The notes under the pieces are model-generated. The model did not search any database and was not told the origin of the DNA. It worked only from the letters and a program-made list of their open reading frames with translations. Made by a program: the position numbers and the translations under genes. Positions 26,709 to 35,641 of a stretch of 64,000 nucleotides of DNA are shown here, in pieces. This DNA is from Solibacillus silvestris_B. Lineage in GTDB: Bacteria > Bacillota > Bacilli > Bacillales_A > Planococcaceae. The DNA lies in the NCBI RefSeq assembly GCF_051967575.1, contig NZ_JBQCJW010000009.1, positions 1-64,000 on the forward strand, written 5' to 3'. Each line of letters begins with the position of its first letter. Position 1 is the first letter of the stretch.

Positions 26709-27326
26709 TTAATAACTCGTTAATTTCATAACATATTGTTCATTTTTGAAATGGATATTTTCGTTGTCTGTTAATGGATAGGCCGGAGTAATTCCATTTG
26801 TGCTTGCCCATGCATTAAATAATTGCTTGCGTTCGGGCTCCTCATAATGCGGACAAAAAGCGCCCTTTAATAAACCCAAACCTTCAAATTGTGTATAATG
26901 CCCATTCACTTCGCTGTAGCAATGCTCAAACCAACACATCGCCCCAGCGCTGACACCCGCTAAAATAACACCTTGCCTATAAGCATTTTTCAGCAATTTA
27001 TCAAAACCTGCTGCTTTCCAAGTATCCAGCATATACTTAGTATTGCCGCCACCCACATAAATGATTGTTTGTGCATTGACCAACTCCTGAATATCAGGCT
27101 CAGCAAAATCCTGTTTAGTAATATGAGTTGTTTCAAAATCTTGAAATGCATTATGAAATTTTTCAATATAATCTTTGCTATCATTGCTGGCAGTTGAGAC
27201 AAAGGCAATGCGGATAGATGAAGATTTTTGGGCGAGACCAAGTATGTATTGATCGATCAATGCGTCTCGTTCTTCAGAAAACCCGCCCCCTGAAATGGCG
27301 ATAATATGTCGGTCCATTATTGTCAT
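26709..27326 (-). CDS. Peptidase E-like (S51) dipeptidase
   Basis: This protein of about 205 residues has the nucleophile elbow GVSAGAMCWF (catalytic Ser), the YVGGGNTKYML segment and AISGGGF near the N-terminus, as in alpha-aspartyl dipeptidase E. It would cleave Asp-X dipeptides in the cytosol. ATG 27326 sits five bases after GGAGG. A GTG four codons upstream overlaps that site. It is divergent from the phosphatase gene. Confidence 0.87.
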   Translation of the reverse strand: MTIMDRHIIAISGGGFSEERDALIDQYILGLAQKSSSIRIAFVSTASNDSKDYIEKFHNAFQDFETTHITKQDFAEPDIQELVNAQTIIYVGGGNTKYMLDTWKAAGFDKLLKNAYRQGVILAGVSAGAMCWFEHCYSEVNGHYTQFEGLGLLKGAFCPHYEEPERKQLFNAWASTNGITPAYPLTDNENIHFKNEQYVMKLTSY

Positions 27327-27425
27327 CCTTTCCTCCACAATTGGATTGTTATTTGCTTAATATGTATTGTACAATAATTTCCAATTTTAAAAATAGACTT
27401 TAAATAATGCAAGGGGGAATATGTG

Positions 27426-27998
27426 ATGGAAATATGTTTAGTAAGGCATGGGGAAACAGATTGGAATAAAGTCGGAAAGCTACAGGGACATACTGATATC
27501 GAGTTGAATGAAAATGGAGTTGCTCAAGCTGAAATTTGTGCCAATTTTTTAAAGGATAAATCGTATGTACTCGTGATGACAAGTCCATTAAAACGCGCTA
27601 AACAAACAGCTCAAATTATTGCGCATAAAAGTATGCTGCCAATAGTAGAGGCGCCATTATTTATAGAGCGCAACTATGGGGATGCAGAAGGAATGAACTA
27701 TGAGGAACGCTTGGCAAAATTTCCGGATTTAGTTTATCCAAACGAAGAATCAAGAGATGCTTTAATAGCTCGTGTAATGGAAGGGTTAAATCAAATAATA
27801 CAGTATCAAAACGCAAAGAAAGTCATTTTAGTAGCACATGGAGCGGTCATTAATTGTATTCTGGCAGTACTTTCAAACAGTGAAATTGGCTCAGGAAAAA
27901 CAAAATTAGCAAATGCTTGTTTATCGGAAATCATCCGGAATAATGGTGGATGGTATATTAAGAGCTTCAATGAAATAGGGCATTTGGGCGGAAAATAA
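27426..27998 (+). CDS. Histidine phosphatase (phosphoglycerate-mutase-like)
   Basis: The 190-residue protein has the catalytic LVRHGETDWN motif at the start, the second Arg in SPLKRAKQTA, and the second catalytic His in VAHGAVINCIL. It is a branch-1 histidine phosphatase. Substrates of such proteins range from phosphosugars to alpha-ribazole phosphate, and none can be assigned here. ATG 27426 follows AAGGGGG by several bases. Confidence 0.9.
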   Translation: MEICLVRHGETDWNKVGKLQGHTDIELNENGVAQAEICANFLKDKSYVLVMTSPLKRAKQTAQIIAHKSMLPIVEAPLFIERNYGDAEGMNYEERLAKFPDLVYPNEESRDALIARVMEGLNQIIQYQNAKKVILVAHGAVINCILAVLSNSEIGSGKTKLANACLSEIIRNNGGWYIKSFNEIGHLGGK

Positions 27999-28073
27999 AA
28001 AGAGAGATCCCTCCCCGCAAAACGTGAAAACTTTCCAATATCCAGCCATATGAGACATAAAGGAGGAATGGAT

Positions 28074-28367
28074 TTGAAATATTTGTTAGTCGGTGCGGTA
28101 GTGGCATTAATTGGCGTCGTCATCTCGATCATTGGCTGGGGTGTTCATATGATTCCTGTAATTACTAGCGGAACGGGTTTAGTTTTGCTTGTAGCAGCAT
28201 GCATCTTTTCAGGGGTGTTTATTAGCGGGGATCGCATGCGGCTTAATTCAGCAACGGAGACATATGAAAATCGGCTTCAAAGAAATAAGATTGCGTTTAA
28301 TGCTGTTTTAATAGCTATTCCCAATATGGTAGTGGCATTAGCCTTCTATTTTTTGGCGGGGAGCTAA
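28074..28367 (+). CDS. DUF5316-like small membrane protein
   Basis: This protein of about 97 residues has three hydrophobic segments (YLLVGAVVALIGVVISIIG, VITSGTGLVLLVAACIFSGV and a C-terminal NMVVALAFYFLAGS) separated by a polar loop with RMRLNSATETYENR. Length and pattern fit DUF5316, of unknown function. TTG 28074 is preferred, seven bases after AAAGGAGG, because the ATG at 28068 is too close to it. Confidence 0.65.
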   Translation: MKYLLVGAVVALIGVVISIIGWGVHMIPVITSGTGLVLLVAACIFSGVFISGDRMRLNSATETYENRLQRNKIAFNAVLIAIPNMVVALAFYFLAGS

Positions 28368-28438
28368 GAAGAGCTTTCCAATAAAATCCGCAAAGAGGCA
28401 AAAACAGTTCATGCTTTAGTGGCACGAATGTATTTTAG

Positions 28439-28642
28439 GGAAATGTTGGAGGATGGGGGAAAATACTAATAATAGGACGCGTTTTATTAACGATTTTAGT
28501 AGTTTTGACAAGTATACATGTAATATTCCTGCCATTTTTATTTGTAATAGCTATGTCTTTAATTCCTGCTATTATTTGATCTGTCACAGCTGGCGCTTTT
28601 ATCCATGAAATATTCTTATTGAAAGAGCGTACCATTAAATAA
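28439..28642 (+). pseudogene. Small membrane-protein gene with in-frame TGA
   Basis: A frame without a normal start but with GGAGG inside runs from 28439 to a TGA at 28577-28579. It continues in the same frame to TAA at 28640. Translated, it gives two hydrophobic blocks (VLLTILVVLTSIHVIFLPFL and SVTAGAFIHEIFLL). This looks like a short membrane protein inactivated by a Trp-to-stop change. The family is unknown. Confidence 0.4.
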
Positions 28643-28708
28643 ACTGTTTAAGCATCGGCGGCATAATATATAAGCTTTTTAACATTTTGTTATCCCCAAC
28701 GTAAAGCT

Positions 28709-28747
28709 TCCCCCCTTTTTTTAATATAAGAAGGGGATTTTTTTGTT
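28709..28747 (+). terminator. Terminator-like hairpin
   Basis: CCCCTTTTT...AAGAAGGGG with an AT-rich loop is followed by a run of seven T residues. It closes the unit containing the small membrane genes before the soluble chemotaxis-type protein. Confidence 0.65.
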
Positions 28748-28832
28748 GATTTTCTTAAGTTTACATTATTTAATTGATTATTCTAAAAACAAAATACTAT
28801 TTGTAGTATAATATTTTTGAAGGGGGAGATGT

Positions 28833-29660
28833 ATGATGCATTCAAAATTACAAGCGCTAGTGGACACTATGGATTTATATCAGGCAACTTTTCCGGAAGA
28901 TGCTTGTATCGTTGTTGCTGACAAGGAAGAAGTTGTTGGATATCAGCGAGGAAAGTTAATTGACTTAAAAATGACAATAGGCATGAAAATATCGGATTTC
29001 CAAGGTACGGTCACAGAGCGGGCGTTGACGACGAAAAGCTTTCTAAGGGAAGAGAAAGGTCCTGAACATTTTGGGTTTGCCTATATTGCAACTGCCCAGC
29101 CAATTTTTGATGGCGCTGAGATGATCGGTGTTGTGAGCGCTGTCATTTCAAACGAAAAGATGGATTCGATGCGTCATTTAGCGACGGAACTATCGAGTGC
29201 GGTAGAGGAAATGACCGCAACGAACGAAGAATTGACGTCCGCAAGCATAGATGTATCAAATCGCTTGGATGGACTTGTTGCATCAACTGAAACGATGACA
29301 TCCGATATTCATCAAATCAATCAAATGGTGGAGCTTGTAAAAGGAATTGCTTCAAAATCCCAAATTTTAGGCCTGAATGCGTCCATCGAAGCGGCACGTT
29401 CCGGCGAGCATGGAAAAGGCTTTGCGGTAGTAGCGAAGGAAATCCAAAAAATGGCGCAAAACAGTAAGGAAAGTGCCGAAAAAATTGCCGCACAGCTCGA
29501 TAAAATTCGGGTATCGATTGAAGACGTGAATGGGACGACCGGTCAAATTGCCGCATTTACGGAGCAGTTTTCAGCAAGTATGAATGAGCTTAACCATGCC
29601 TATGGAAGTGTGAATGGCACAGCGGAAAAATTAATGGAAATTAGTGATGTAAACAGCTAA
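28833..29660 (+). CDS. Soluble methyl-accepting-chemotaxis-type signalling protein (YfmS-like)
   Basis: This 275-residue protein has no membrane helix. Residues 1-110 form a PAS/Cache-like sensory part (DACIVVADKEEVVGYQRGKL). Residues 115-275 are a short MCP signalling domain with the conserved tip SKSQILGLNASIEAARSGEH and GKGFAVVAKEIQKMA. The architecture matches Bacillus YfmS, a cytosolic receptor. GGGGGAG precedes the tandem ATG codons. The signal is unknown. A strong terminator follows. Confidence 0.88.
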   Translation: MMHSKLQALVDTMDLYQATFPEDACIVVADKEEVVGYQRGKLIDLKMTIGMKISDFQGTVTERALTTKSFLREEKGPEHFGFAYIATAQPIFDGAEMIGVVSAVISNEKMDSMRHLATELSSAVEEMTATNEELTSASIDVSNRLDGLVASTETMTSDIHQINQMVELVKGIASKSQILGLNASIEAARSGEHGKGFAVVAKEIQKMAQNSKESAEKIAAQLDKIRVSIEDVNGTTGQIAAFTEQFSASMNELNHAYGSVNGTAEKLMEISDVNS

Positions 29661-29670
29661 TTTGATATAT

Positions 29671-29716
29671 ACCATTCCAGAACAAAGACTGATGCTGTTT
29701 TGGAATGGTTTTTATA
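29671..29716 (+). terminator. Rho-independent terminator
   Basis: ACCATTCCAGAACA pairs with TGTTTTGGAATGGT, followed by TTTTTA, 11 bp after the YfmS-like gene. Confidence 0.85.
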
Positions 29717-29778
29717 AAGAAACTTTCGTGTATCTAATCTACAAAAAATCGCCAAGCTTTTATCATCGTTTAGTTAGT

Positions 29779-30252
29779 TTATTCATACCCGTTTTCATAT
29801 TTATGGTAATGGTTCCCTCCAAGAAGAAGGTTTTTAGTTTCAGCATCGATTACCGCGTATTTATGCCATTCTTCTTTTTCATTTTGATGAAAGGACCCGA
29901 AAAAATAGACTTGCCGATTCGGGTGGATATGGGGAGTGCTTGGATTTTCAGTTTTTTCATTGCCCAGTTTTGTTTTCACATTAAATATATATTTTGTATC
30001 CTCGGCCTCTTTAAAGGAGATTTTTTCCCTCATGCTGAATGCAGCATTTTCATATTCCTCATAGATGGCTTTGTCTAATTGATTATAAAATTCATCTACC
30101 TCGCTAAAGGCTTTGCTTTGATTATCCGGATATTCCAATTTGGGCGAAGAAATTTCTACAGCTGATGTCCTTTTATTTGAAGCTTCAGCAGGAGAAAAAG
30201 ATATGAGAAAGAAACTTGATAAAATAACTAATGTTAATGCTCTTGATTTCAT
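29779..30252 (-). CDS. Secreted YpjP-like protein
   Basis: This 157-residue protein has a cleavable signal peptide (hydrophobic LTLVILSSFFLISFSPAEAS). The C-terminal pattern YFFGSFHQNEKEEWHKYAVI and LLLGGNHYHKY resembles Bacillus YpjP, whose function is unknown. Three His in a row of aromatic residues hint at metal binding, which is speculation. GGAGGTGGAA precedes the ATG. It is shorter than YpjP as I recall it. Confidence 0.65.
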   Translation of the reverse strand: MKSRALTLVILSSFFLISFSPAEASNKRTSAVEISSPKLEYPDNQSKAFSEVDEFYNQLDKAIYEEYENAAFSMREKISFKEAEDTKYIFNVKTKLGNEKTENPSTPHIHPNRQVYFFGSFHQNEKEEWHKYAVIDAETKNLLLGGNHYHKYENGYE

Positions 30253-30494
30253 TATTCCACCTCCATTTTTTTGAGATACACATATTTTTGCCTGATTTTA
30301 TTTTATTATGTTCGCGGGGATTGAAAAATATGATGGGCAAAATGTTTATAAAAAATGAAGTGATTTAATGAATAGCATTATGAAAAGAGGTGGGTTTCTT
30401 AATAGGAAAGAAAACCACCAATTCGTTGAACCATATCGTAATATTTTTGGGGATCGCGGCTTAAGTATTTTCAAAAAAGAAATACGATTTTGGA

Positions 30495-30827
30495 TTAGCT
30501 CGCCATTGTTCTGCACGCCTCGGAGCATTTTCTGCAAACTTCTGCACATTTCTTGCAATGCTCATGGTGGCTACTATGCTTTTCGCACTCATTTGCACAT
30601 GCTTCACAAATATCGGCGCATAATTTGCAGATTTCAGTGGCGAACGTACTTGCACGGGACATAGCAGATGCTGCATAGGCACAAATATCTGCACACTCCC
30701 GGGTAAGTCGGATGCATTCCTGCAACATTTTCACATTTTCCTCCTGTAGACATGCATCATAACAATGGTTGCATTCTATTACACAAGCAAGGCATTCATC
30801 GATGCACTCTTTAAATTGTTCATGCAT
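30495..30827 (-). CDS. Cysteine-rich four-helix-bundle copper-binding protein (Csp/YhjQ-like)
   Basis: This protein of about 110 residues has some 18 cysteines placed on helices as CxxxC repeats (for example ECIDECLACVIECNHCYDAC, CADICEACANEC and CKKCAEVCRKCSEAC), as in cytosolic copper-storage proteins Csp3/YhjQ. It would bind many Cu(I) ions in the bundle core. It lacks an export signal, so it is cytosolic. ATG 30827 follows GGAGGAAGG; the upstream ATG lies within that site. CueP at 53.8 kb is another copper-linked gene but not adjacent. Confidence 0.88.
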   Translation of the reverse strand: MHEQFKECIDECLACVIECNHCYDACLQEENVKMLQECIRLTRECADICAYAASAMSRASTFATEICKLCADICEACANECEKHSSHHEHCKKCAEVCRKCSEACRTMAS

Positions 30828-31083
30828 TTTTCCTTCCTCCTCCATGTTTAGTATAATTATAGGATACCCCGATAGCGTATAGATAAACTTTTTGAAATGG
30901 AGGGGTCAAGAAACTTTGAGATTGCTAATTTGATGAAAAGCCAAGGACGGAAGAGCAATATAAAGTTATTATTACTTTAGTCTATAATATTTCTTAAACT
31001 CATCATCGTGAGAAGCGATTATCATAAACTTATTTATCCGACAGCTGTATCGAGCATATGTACAATGAAAGAAGGGAAGAAGG

Positions 31084-31592
31084 ATGGAGAATAATTCAGA
31101 AAACCTTTCTTTACGTAAATTGAGGATAGAGGATTTTCCAATCATAATGAAATGGAATGAAGATGCCCGCTTTTGTGAAGCAAATGGCTGGGACTTAAGT
31201 CGTAATCAGGAAGAACTTTATAAATGGTGGCAACGTTGCGTGGCACTAAACAGCGAAAATTTCATACGTTTGGGTATCGAATATCATGATGTCCTTATTG
31301 GCTATGCAGATTTAGCGGACATCAAAATGGTCATGCGGAAATCGGAATTGCCATTGGCGAACGAGCGCTTTGGGGTGAGGGAATTGGCGGCAAGACCGTG
31401 CAAAAGCTGCTTGATTACGCCCGTGAACGATTAGGGATTACAACTTTTTTGGCTGAAACGCATGAAACAAATATTCGTTCCCGAAGAATGCTGGAAAAGG
31501 TTGGTTTTAAGGAAGTAGGCACAAATGGCAGCGAATTTTATTTAGGCGAAGAAGCAAAACTTGTTCAATATAAATATTGTTTAGATGAATGA
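31084..31592 (+). pseudogene. GNAT acetyltransferase split by a one-base frameshift
   Basis: The first frame encodes the N-terminal half (LSLRKLRIEDFPIIMKWNED ... LIGYADLADI). The second frame gives the acetyl-CoA-binding half (GEGIGGKTVQKLLDYARE ... RSRRMLEKVGFKEVGT). Reading through requires one extra A in the run at 31324-31327 (ATCAAAATGG). With that correction the protein is about 169 residues and a normal GNAT. It is either a recent inactivation or a sequencing error. GGAAGAAGG precedes the ATG. Confidence 0.8.
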
Positions 31593-31666
31593 AGATAAGT
31601 CTCTGACGGAAGTGCCATTGGGGAGCAGTTATTAAAGGCTAAGTGTATAGGTGAGAGGGGGAGCAC

Positions 31667-32737
31667 ATGAAAAAGCAAATTGTTTATGCAGGAATGGCCA
31701 TGCTGCTTTTGTCTGGGTGTAATACAAACGAGAAGCAAGCCGAGCCAGTCTTAAATGCCGAAAAACAAATTGGGGCTGTTGAAGGTCAATGGGAAGTCAT
31801 CGCAAGTAAACTTGACGCACCATGGGCAATCAATAAACTTGGCAACATTTTTTATATGACGGAGCGTACTGGGCATATTGCAAAAGTTGTGCAGAATGAA
31901 GTGATGCGTCAGGAAGTAAAGCTGGAACAAGCACTTTCGACTGCTTCAGAAACGGGTTTGCTTGGGTTTGTGCTGGCGCCTGATTTTGACCAGTCCAATG
32001 AGGCATATGCGTATTACACGTATGAAAAAGGAAGTGAACAGTTTAACCGGATTGTGTTGCTTCGGCTAGAAGACAATAGTTGGCACGAGAGGAAAGTGCT
32101 CATTGATGAAATCCCTAGTGGCACATATCATCACGGGGGGCGCTTGAAACTGGGACCGGACGGCAAACTGTATGCGACTGCGGGCGATGCATCAAGCCCT
32201 GAAATTGCGCAGGATACAAAAATATTAGGCGGTAAAATACTGCGCCTGAATTTGGATGGAAGCGTCCCGGAAGACAATCCATTCCCTCATTCCTATGTAT
32301 ACAGCTATGGCCATCGCAATCCGCAAGGGATCACTTGGACACAAGATGGAACAATGTATGCAAGTGAGCACGGGCAGAGCGCAAATGATGAAATTAATGA
32401 AATTAAAGCAGGGCAAAACTATGGTTGGCCGATAATTGAGGGTCCAGAAAAGCAAAGCGGACTCGTTTCACCGCTTTTTACATCGGGTGATGGAAACACA
32501 TGGGCTCCATCAGGTGTGGCATTTTACAATGGGAAGCTCTATGTTGCTGCACTGCGGGGGACTGCGATACTTGAATTTGATCTAGAAACGAAGGAAGTAA
32601 AAGAAATTGTCAATAATGTAGGGCGTATCCGCGATGTATGGATTGAAGAAGAGCGCTTGTACTTTGTGACAAACAATACAGATGGGCGAGGAAAGCCTAA
32701 CGACAACGACGATCAGCTATACGAGCTCGGCCTATAG
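31667..32737 (+). CDS. PQQ-dependent sugar dehydrogenase-like lipoprotein (glucose/sorbosone dehydrogenase family)
   Basis: The 356-residue protein has a lipobox (LLLSGC at about residues 14-19), so it is exported and membrane-anchored. A six-bladed propeller follows with family motifs LDAPWAINKLG, TYHHGGRLKLGPDGKLYAT, SYGHRNPQGITW and SEHGQSANDEINEI. These match soluble glucose dehydrogenase/Hhip-like proteins that oxidise sugars with PQQ and calcium. Whether this cell makes PQQ is not shown. GAGGGGGAG precedes the ATG. Confidence 0.88.
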   Translation: MKKQIVYAGMAMLLLSGCNTNEKQAEPVLNAEKQIGAVEGQWEVIASKLDAPWAINKLGNIFYMTERTGHIAKVVQNEVMRQEVKLEQALSTASETGLLGFVLAPDFDQSNEAYAYYTYEKGSEQFNRIVLLRLEDNSWHERKVLIDEIPSGTYHHGGRLKLGPDGKLYATAGDASSPEIAQDTKILGGKILRLNLDGSVPEDNPFPHSYVYSYGHRNPQGITWTQDGTMYASEHGQSANDEINEIKAGQNYGWPIIEGPEKQSGLVSPLFTSGDGNTWAPSGVAFYNGKLYVAALRGTAILEFDLETKEVKEIVNNVGRIRDVWIEEERLYFVTNNTDGRGKPNDNDDQLYELGL

Positions 32738-32747
32738 AAAGAATAAC

Positions 32748-32788
32748 AGGGGACAATAAAAGCATTTTTAGCTTTTACTGTCCTTTTT
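32748..32788 (+). terminator. Rho-independent terminator
   Basis: GGACA-TAAAAGC pairs with GCTTTTA-TGTCC around a short T-rich loop, followed by TTTTT. It ends the sugar-dehydrogenase transcript and lies in the convergent gap before signal peptidase. Confidence 0.8.
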
Positions 32789-32829
32789 GCTACTGTTTCG
32801 GGTGTTCATCCGATAACAGTTTGTCCTGT

Positions 32830-33390
32830 TTATTTTACTAAGCCAATATTATCGAGCGGATAAAAACGGATTTTTGCCGTCCCAAGGATTTGCTCTTTTG
32901 AGACGAGACCGACGCGCGGGTCACGGCTATCAGTGCTTTTATGACGGTTATCTCCCATTACGAAATAATAGTCTTCAGGAATTTCTGAGACGCCTGCCAG
33001 TTCATCCAGCGTGAAATCATATGTTAAATCCCCTGTCCCTAATAATTCCGCTTTGTATTCGTCCAAATAGGGCTCCTCAAACTTTTCACCATTTATAAAA
33101 AGCACATCGTCTTTATATTCGATGTGATCTCCCGGCAGGCCAATAATGCGTTTAATGAAATATTCATCGTCTACAGCATCGAATACAACGACGTCAAACC
33201 GCTCAATATCATGGATCGTTTTTCCGATTTTATTGACAATAATCTTGTCCCCATCCTCATACGTCGGCATCATGGAAGCCCCTTCAACATCAATCGGCGT
33301 GAAAATAAAGGTGCGGACCGCCACGACAAACAGTGCGGTAATTGCAATAATTTTCAGCCATTCCAATAGTTCATTTTTTTCCTTTTTCAA
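32830..33390 (-). CDS. lepB: Type I signal peptidase
   Basis: This 186-residue enzyme has one N-terminal membrane helix (IIAITALFVVAVRTFIF), the nucleophile Ser in VEGASMMPT, the general-base Lys in YFIKRIIGLPGD, and the box E region YFVMGDNRHKSTDSRD. It cleaves signal peptides of exported proteins on the outer membrane face. The start is TTG with AAAGGAGG upstream. Bacillus relatives (SipS/SipT) often occur in several copies, so this need not be the only one. Confidence 0.93.
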   Translation of the reverse strand: MKKEKNELLEWLKIIAITALFVVAVRTFIFTPIDVEGASMMPTYEDGDKIIVNKIGKTIHDIERFDVVVFDAVDDEYFIKRIIGLPGDHIEYKDDVLFINGEKFEEPYLDEYKAELLGTGDLTYDFTLDELAGVSEIPEDYYFVMGDNRHKSTDSRDPRVGLVSKEQILGTAKIRFYPLDNIGLVK

Positions 33391-33591
33391 TTTGATGACC
33401 TCCTTTTCCTGATCGCTCTTTTCTTATAAGACAATAAAAACAGTGAAAAGTTTCCTCTTCTCATAACATTTAAGGATGTAAAAATAATTTCTGAAAAATT
33501 TTGATTTACGATGTGCATATATAAATTCTCGTCCAAGCAGACAAGAGAGGGAAGGAGGATTGACGAGCTTTCATGATCTGCTTCAAAAAAC

Positions 33592-34029
33592 TTATTCCGT
33601 CTCTACCTCTACACTAAACACATAAGAAGCGCTTCCTTTGCTCCATCGGCCGGATACAGCGTAAATATAAATGCCGCTTTCTTCTGGTGCGGTAATTGTA
33701 TTGTCGGTAATTTCAATTTCACCTAGCTGCTCATTATTCCATACCGATACATAAATCTCTTCAATAGGTTCTTTATTGAATTTGATTTCAATATTGCTTT
33801 GGGGAGCGACAACAGTAGGGATTACTTCTTTTTCCTTTATCTGTTCAGGGGGCAGGATGTAGTCGACACATTGCTGGCGCCAAATTTCATTCCAGCAGTA
33901 GGAACTTTCCAGCACTGTCACCCTTTTGTCGTCCGCTTTAACCGAAACATTGGGGCGACCACTATTCGCAAAAAGGAAAATGGCAATAACAGTAATGAAA
34001 AGTATTGCGATTATTTTTAGATGCTTCAT
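33592..34029 (-). CDS. Exported protein of unknown function
   Basis: This 145-residue protein has an N-terminal hydrophobic segment (IIAILFITVIAIFLFANSG) acting as signal or anchor, two Cys (SYCWNE and QQCVDY) that could form a disulfide, and a C-terminal beta-rich domain (YVSVWNNEQLGEIEI ... GIYIYAVSGRWSKGSASYVF). AAAGGAG precedes the ATG. I do not recognise the family. Confidence 0.7.
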   Translation of the reverse strand: MKHLKIIAILFITVIAIFLFANSGRPNVSVKADDKRVTVLESSYCWNEIWRQQCVDYILPPEQIKEKEVIPTVVAPQSNIEIKFNKEPIEEIYVSVWNNEQLGEIEITDNTITAPEESGIYIYAVSGRWSKGSASYVFSVEVETE

Positions 34030-34247
34030 AAGTTACAATCTCCTTTATGCAAAATCAGCGAGTATCGATTAAAAAATGCTGTACATAGATTGAAAGCACC
34101 GAAAATCTGTAATTTATATTCAGAACTTCCATTTCAATTAACAGGTTTTTACTAGCACAACAATCGGGCTCGTTTCTTCAAGAAATGTGTTTTTATATTT
34201 TATACGCCAGCCATTATCGGTGGCAGATCAATTTAATTGCCAACGCG

Positions 34248-34345
34248 AATAAATAGACGGAAAAATTCCCCTTATTTCCTCCGAAACGAGCTCTCTTGCA
34301 TAAATAAGCGGAAAACCTCCGCTTATTTCCCTCATCACTTAATTG
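34248..34345 (-). repeat. Tandem-palindrome intergenic repeat, copy C (two units, reverse)
   Basis: Read on the minus strand this is unit 1 (AAATAAGCGGAGGTTTTCCG...), the shared spacer GAGCTCGTTTCGGAGG, then unit 2 (AAATAAGGGGAATTTTTCCG...). Units 3 and 4 are missing. It follows the M20 peptidase gene on that gene's strand, so it too is 3' of a gene. The remainder of the 34030-34447 gap shows nothing else. Confidence 0.85.
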
Positions 34346-34447
34346 AGAGCCAGAATCTTTATCAGTAAAACATGAATTTAATCTAGTTCGAGAAAGGGCC
34401 TTAGTTTCATCTTTTCAGCGCCATCAGCTAAGTCCCTGCACAAATAT

Positions 34448-35620
34448 TTACTTTACTACCCCATGCAATTTAAGTGCTTCTAAAAATACATCGCCAATAT
34501 GCAGCATTGATTGTTCATCAACATTAAACTTTGGATGGTGATGGGGGTATGTTGCATCGATTTCAGGATTACCGCCGCCAACGAAGAAGAAAGTGCCCGG
34601 CTTTTCCTGCAAATAGTACGTGAAATCTTCAGCGCCCATACGAGGCGGCACATTCGCTACTTGAAGCTCCGGCAAATTAATCGAAACGGCTTCACGGAGG
34701 GCGGCTGTTTCAGTTGGATGATTGTAAACGGCATCATAGCCGCGTGTATAGCGGAAATCGAGTTTTGCATCGTATTGAATTTCGATTGCTCTGCATAAAT
34801 TCTCCAATTTTTGTTCTACCATATCACGTACATCCGGATTGAATGTACGAACGGTACCTGTCAAATATGCTTTATCAGGAATAACATTGCCGACCGTGCC
34901 GCTTTCGATTTTGCCGATTGTAATAACGGCTGATTCAATCGGGTCGGTATTGCGGCTTACAATCGGCTGCACACCAAATACGAATTGGGCTGCTGCGACA
35001 ATCGGGTCAACCGTTTGATGCGGAGATGCGCCATGACCGCCTTTTCCTTGAATCGTCAGCTCGAAGAAGTCCGCGGCTGCCATTGAATAGCCTTCGCAAA
35101 ACAGCACAGTGCCAAGCTCGCTCCATGAAGAAACATGTGAACCATACACATAATCGACACCATCTAAACAACCTGCTTCCACCATCGCTTTTGCCCCGCC
35201 AGGAACGACTTCCTCTGCAAACTGATGAATGAATACAATATTCCCGTGCAGCATTTCGCGCACATCGGCAAGTGCTTTCGCTAAACCAAGCAATGCAGCA
35301 GTATGAATGTCATGCCCGCAAGCATGGCTTACTCCATCAATTTTCGATTTGTAGGGCACATCTTTTTCGTCTTGAATCGGCAATGCATCGAAGTCTGCGC
35401 GAAATGCAATTGTCGGCCCGTCAAAGGCGCCGTTCAAATAACCGACAACACCATTACCGGCGACATTTTCTTTAACGTCAATACCGTAAGAGACAAGTTT
35501 TTCGGCAATGAGCTTCGGTGTGTTCACTTCTTTGAAAGAAAGCTCGGGATACATATGCAAATGTCTTCTCACATCGACCATTTCATTAAAATTTGCCTGC
35601 AGTTTTTCTGTAATAACCAT
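34448..35620 (-). CDS. M20-family amidohydrolase (hippurate/N-acyl-amino-acid hydrolase type)
   Basis: This 390-residue metallo-amidohydrolase has the first metal ligands in HACGHDIHTAALLG, the catalytic Glu pair in FAEEVVPGGAKAM, and the last ligand region YPHHHPKFNVDE. The dimerisation lid lies between. Such enzymes remove acyl groups from amino acids. The exact substrate is unknown. ATG 35620 with GGGGTGG upstream is preferred to a TTG seven codons earlier. It lies 21 bp after an acetyltransferase gene, probably in one operon. Confidence 0.9.
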   Translation of the reverse strand: MVITEKLQANFNEMVDVRRHLHMYPELSFKEVNTPKLIAEKLVSYGIDVKENVAGNGVVGYLNGAFDGPTIAFRADFDALPIQDEKDVPYKSKIDGVSHACGHDIHTAALLGLAKALADVREMLHGNIVFIHQFAEEVVPGGAKAMVEAGCLDGVDYVYGSHVSSWSELGTVLFCEGYSMAAADFFELTIQGKGGHGASPHQTVDPIVAAAQFVFGVQPIVSRNTDPIESAVITIGKIESGTVGNVIPDKAYLTGTVRTFNPDVRDMVEQKLENLCRAIEIQYDAKLDFRYTRGYDAVYNHPTETAALREAVSINLPELQVANVPPRMGAEDFTYYLQEKPGTFFFVGGGNPEIDATYPHHHPKFNVDEQSMLHIGDVFLEALKLHGVVK

Positions 35621-35641
35621 TTCATCCACCCCTAAAATCAA

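Noticed and set aside
29662..30078. 138-codon plus-strand ORF rich in Phe and Ile
   Set aside because: It lies opposite the YpjP-like gene. Its hydrophobic composition comes from the complementary strand, and there is no ribosome binding site at the start.
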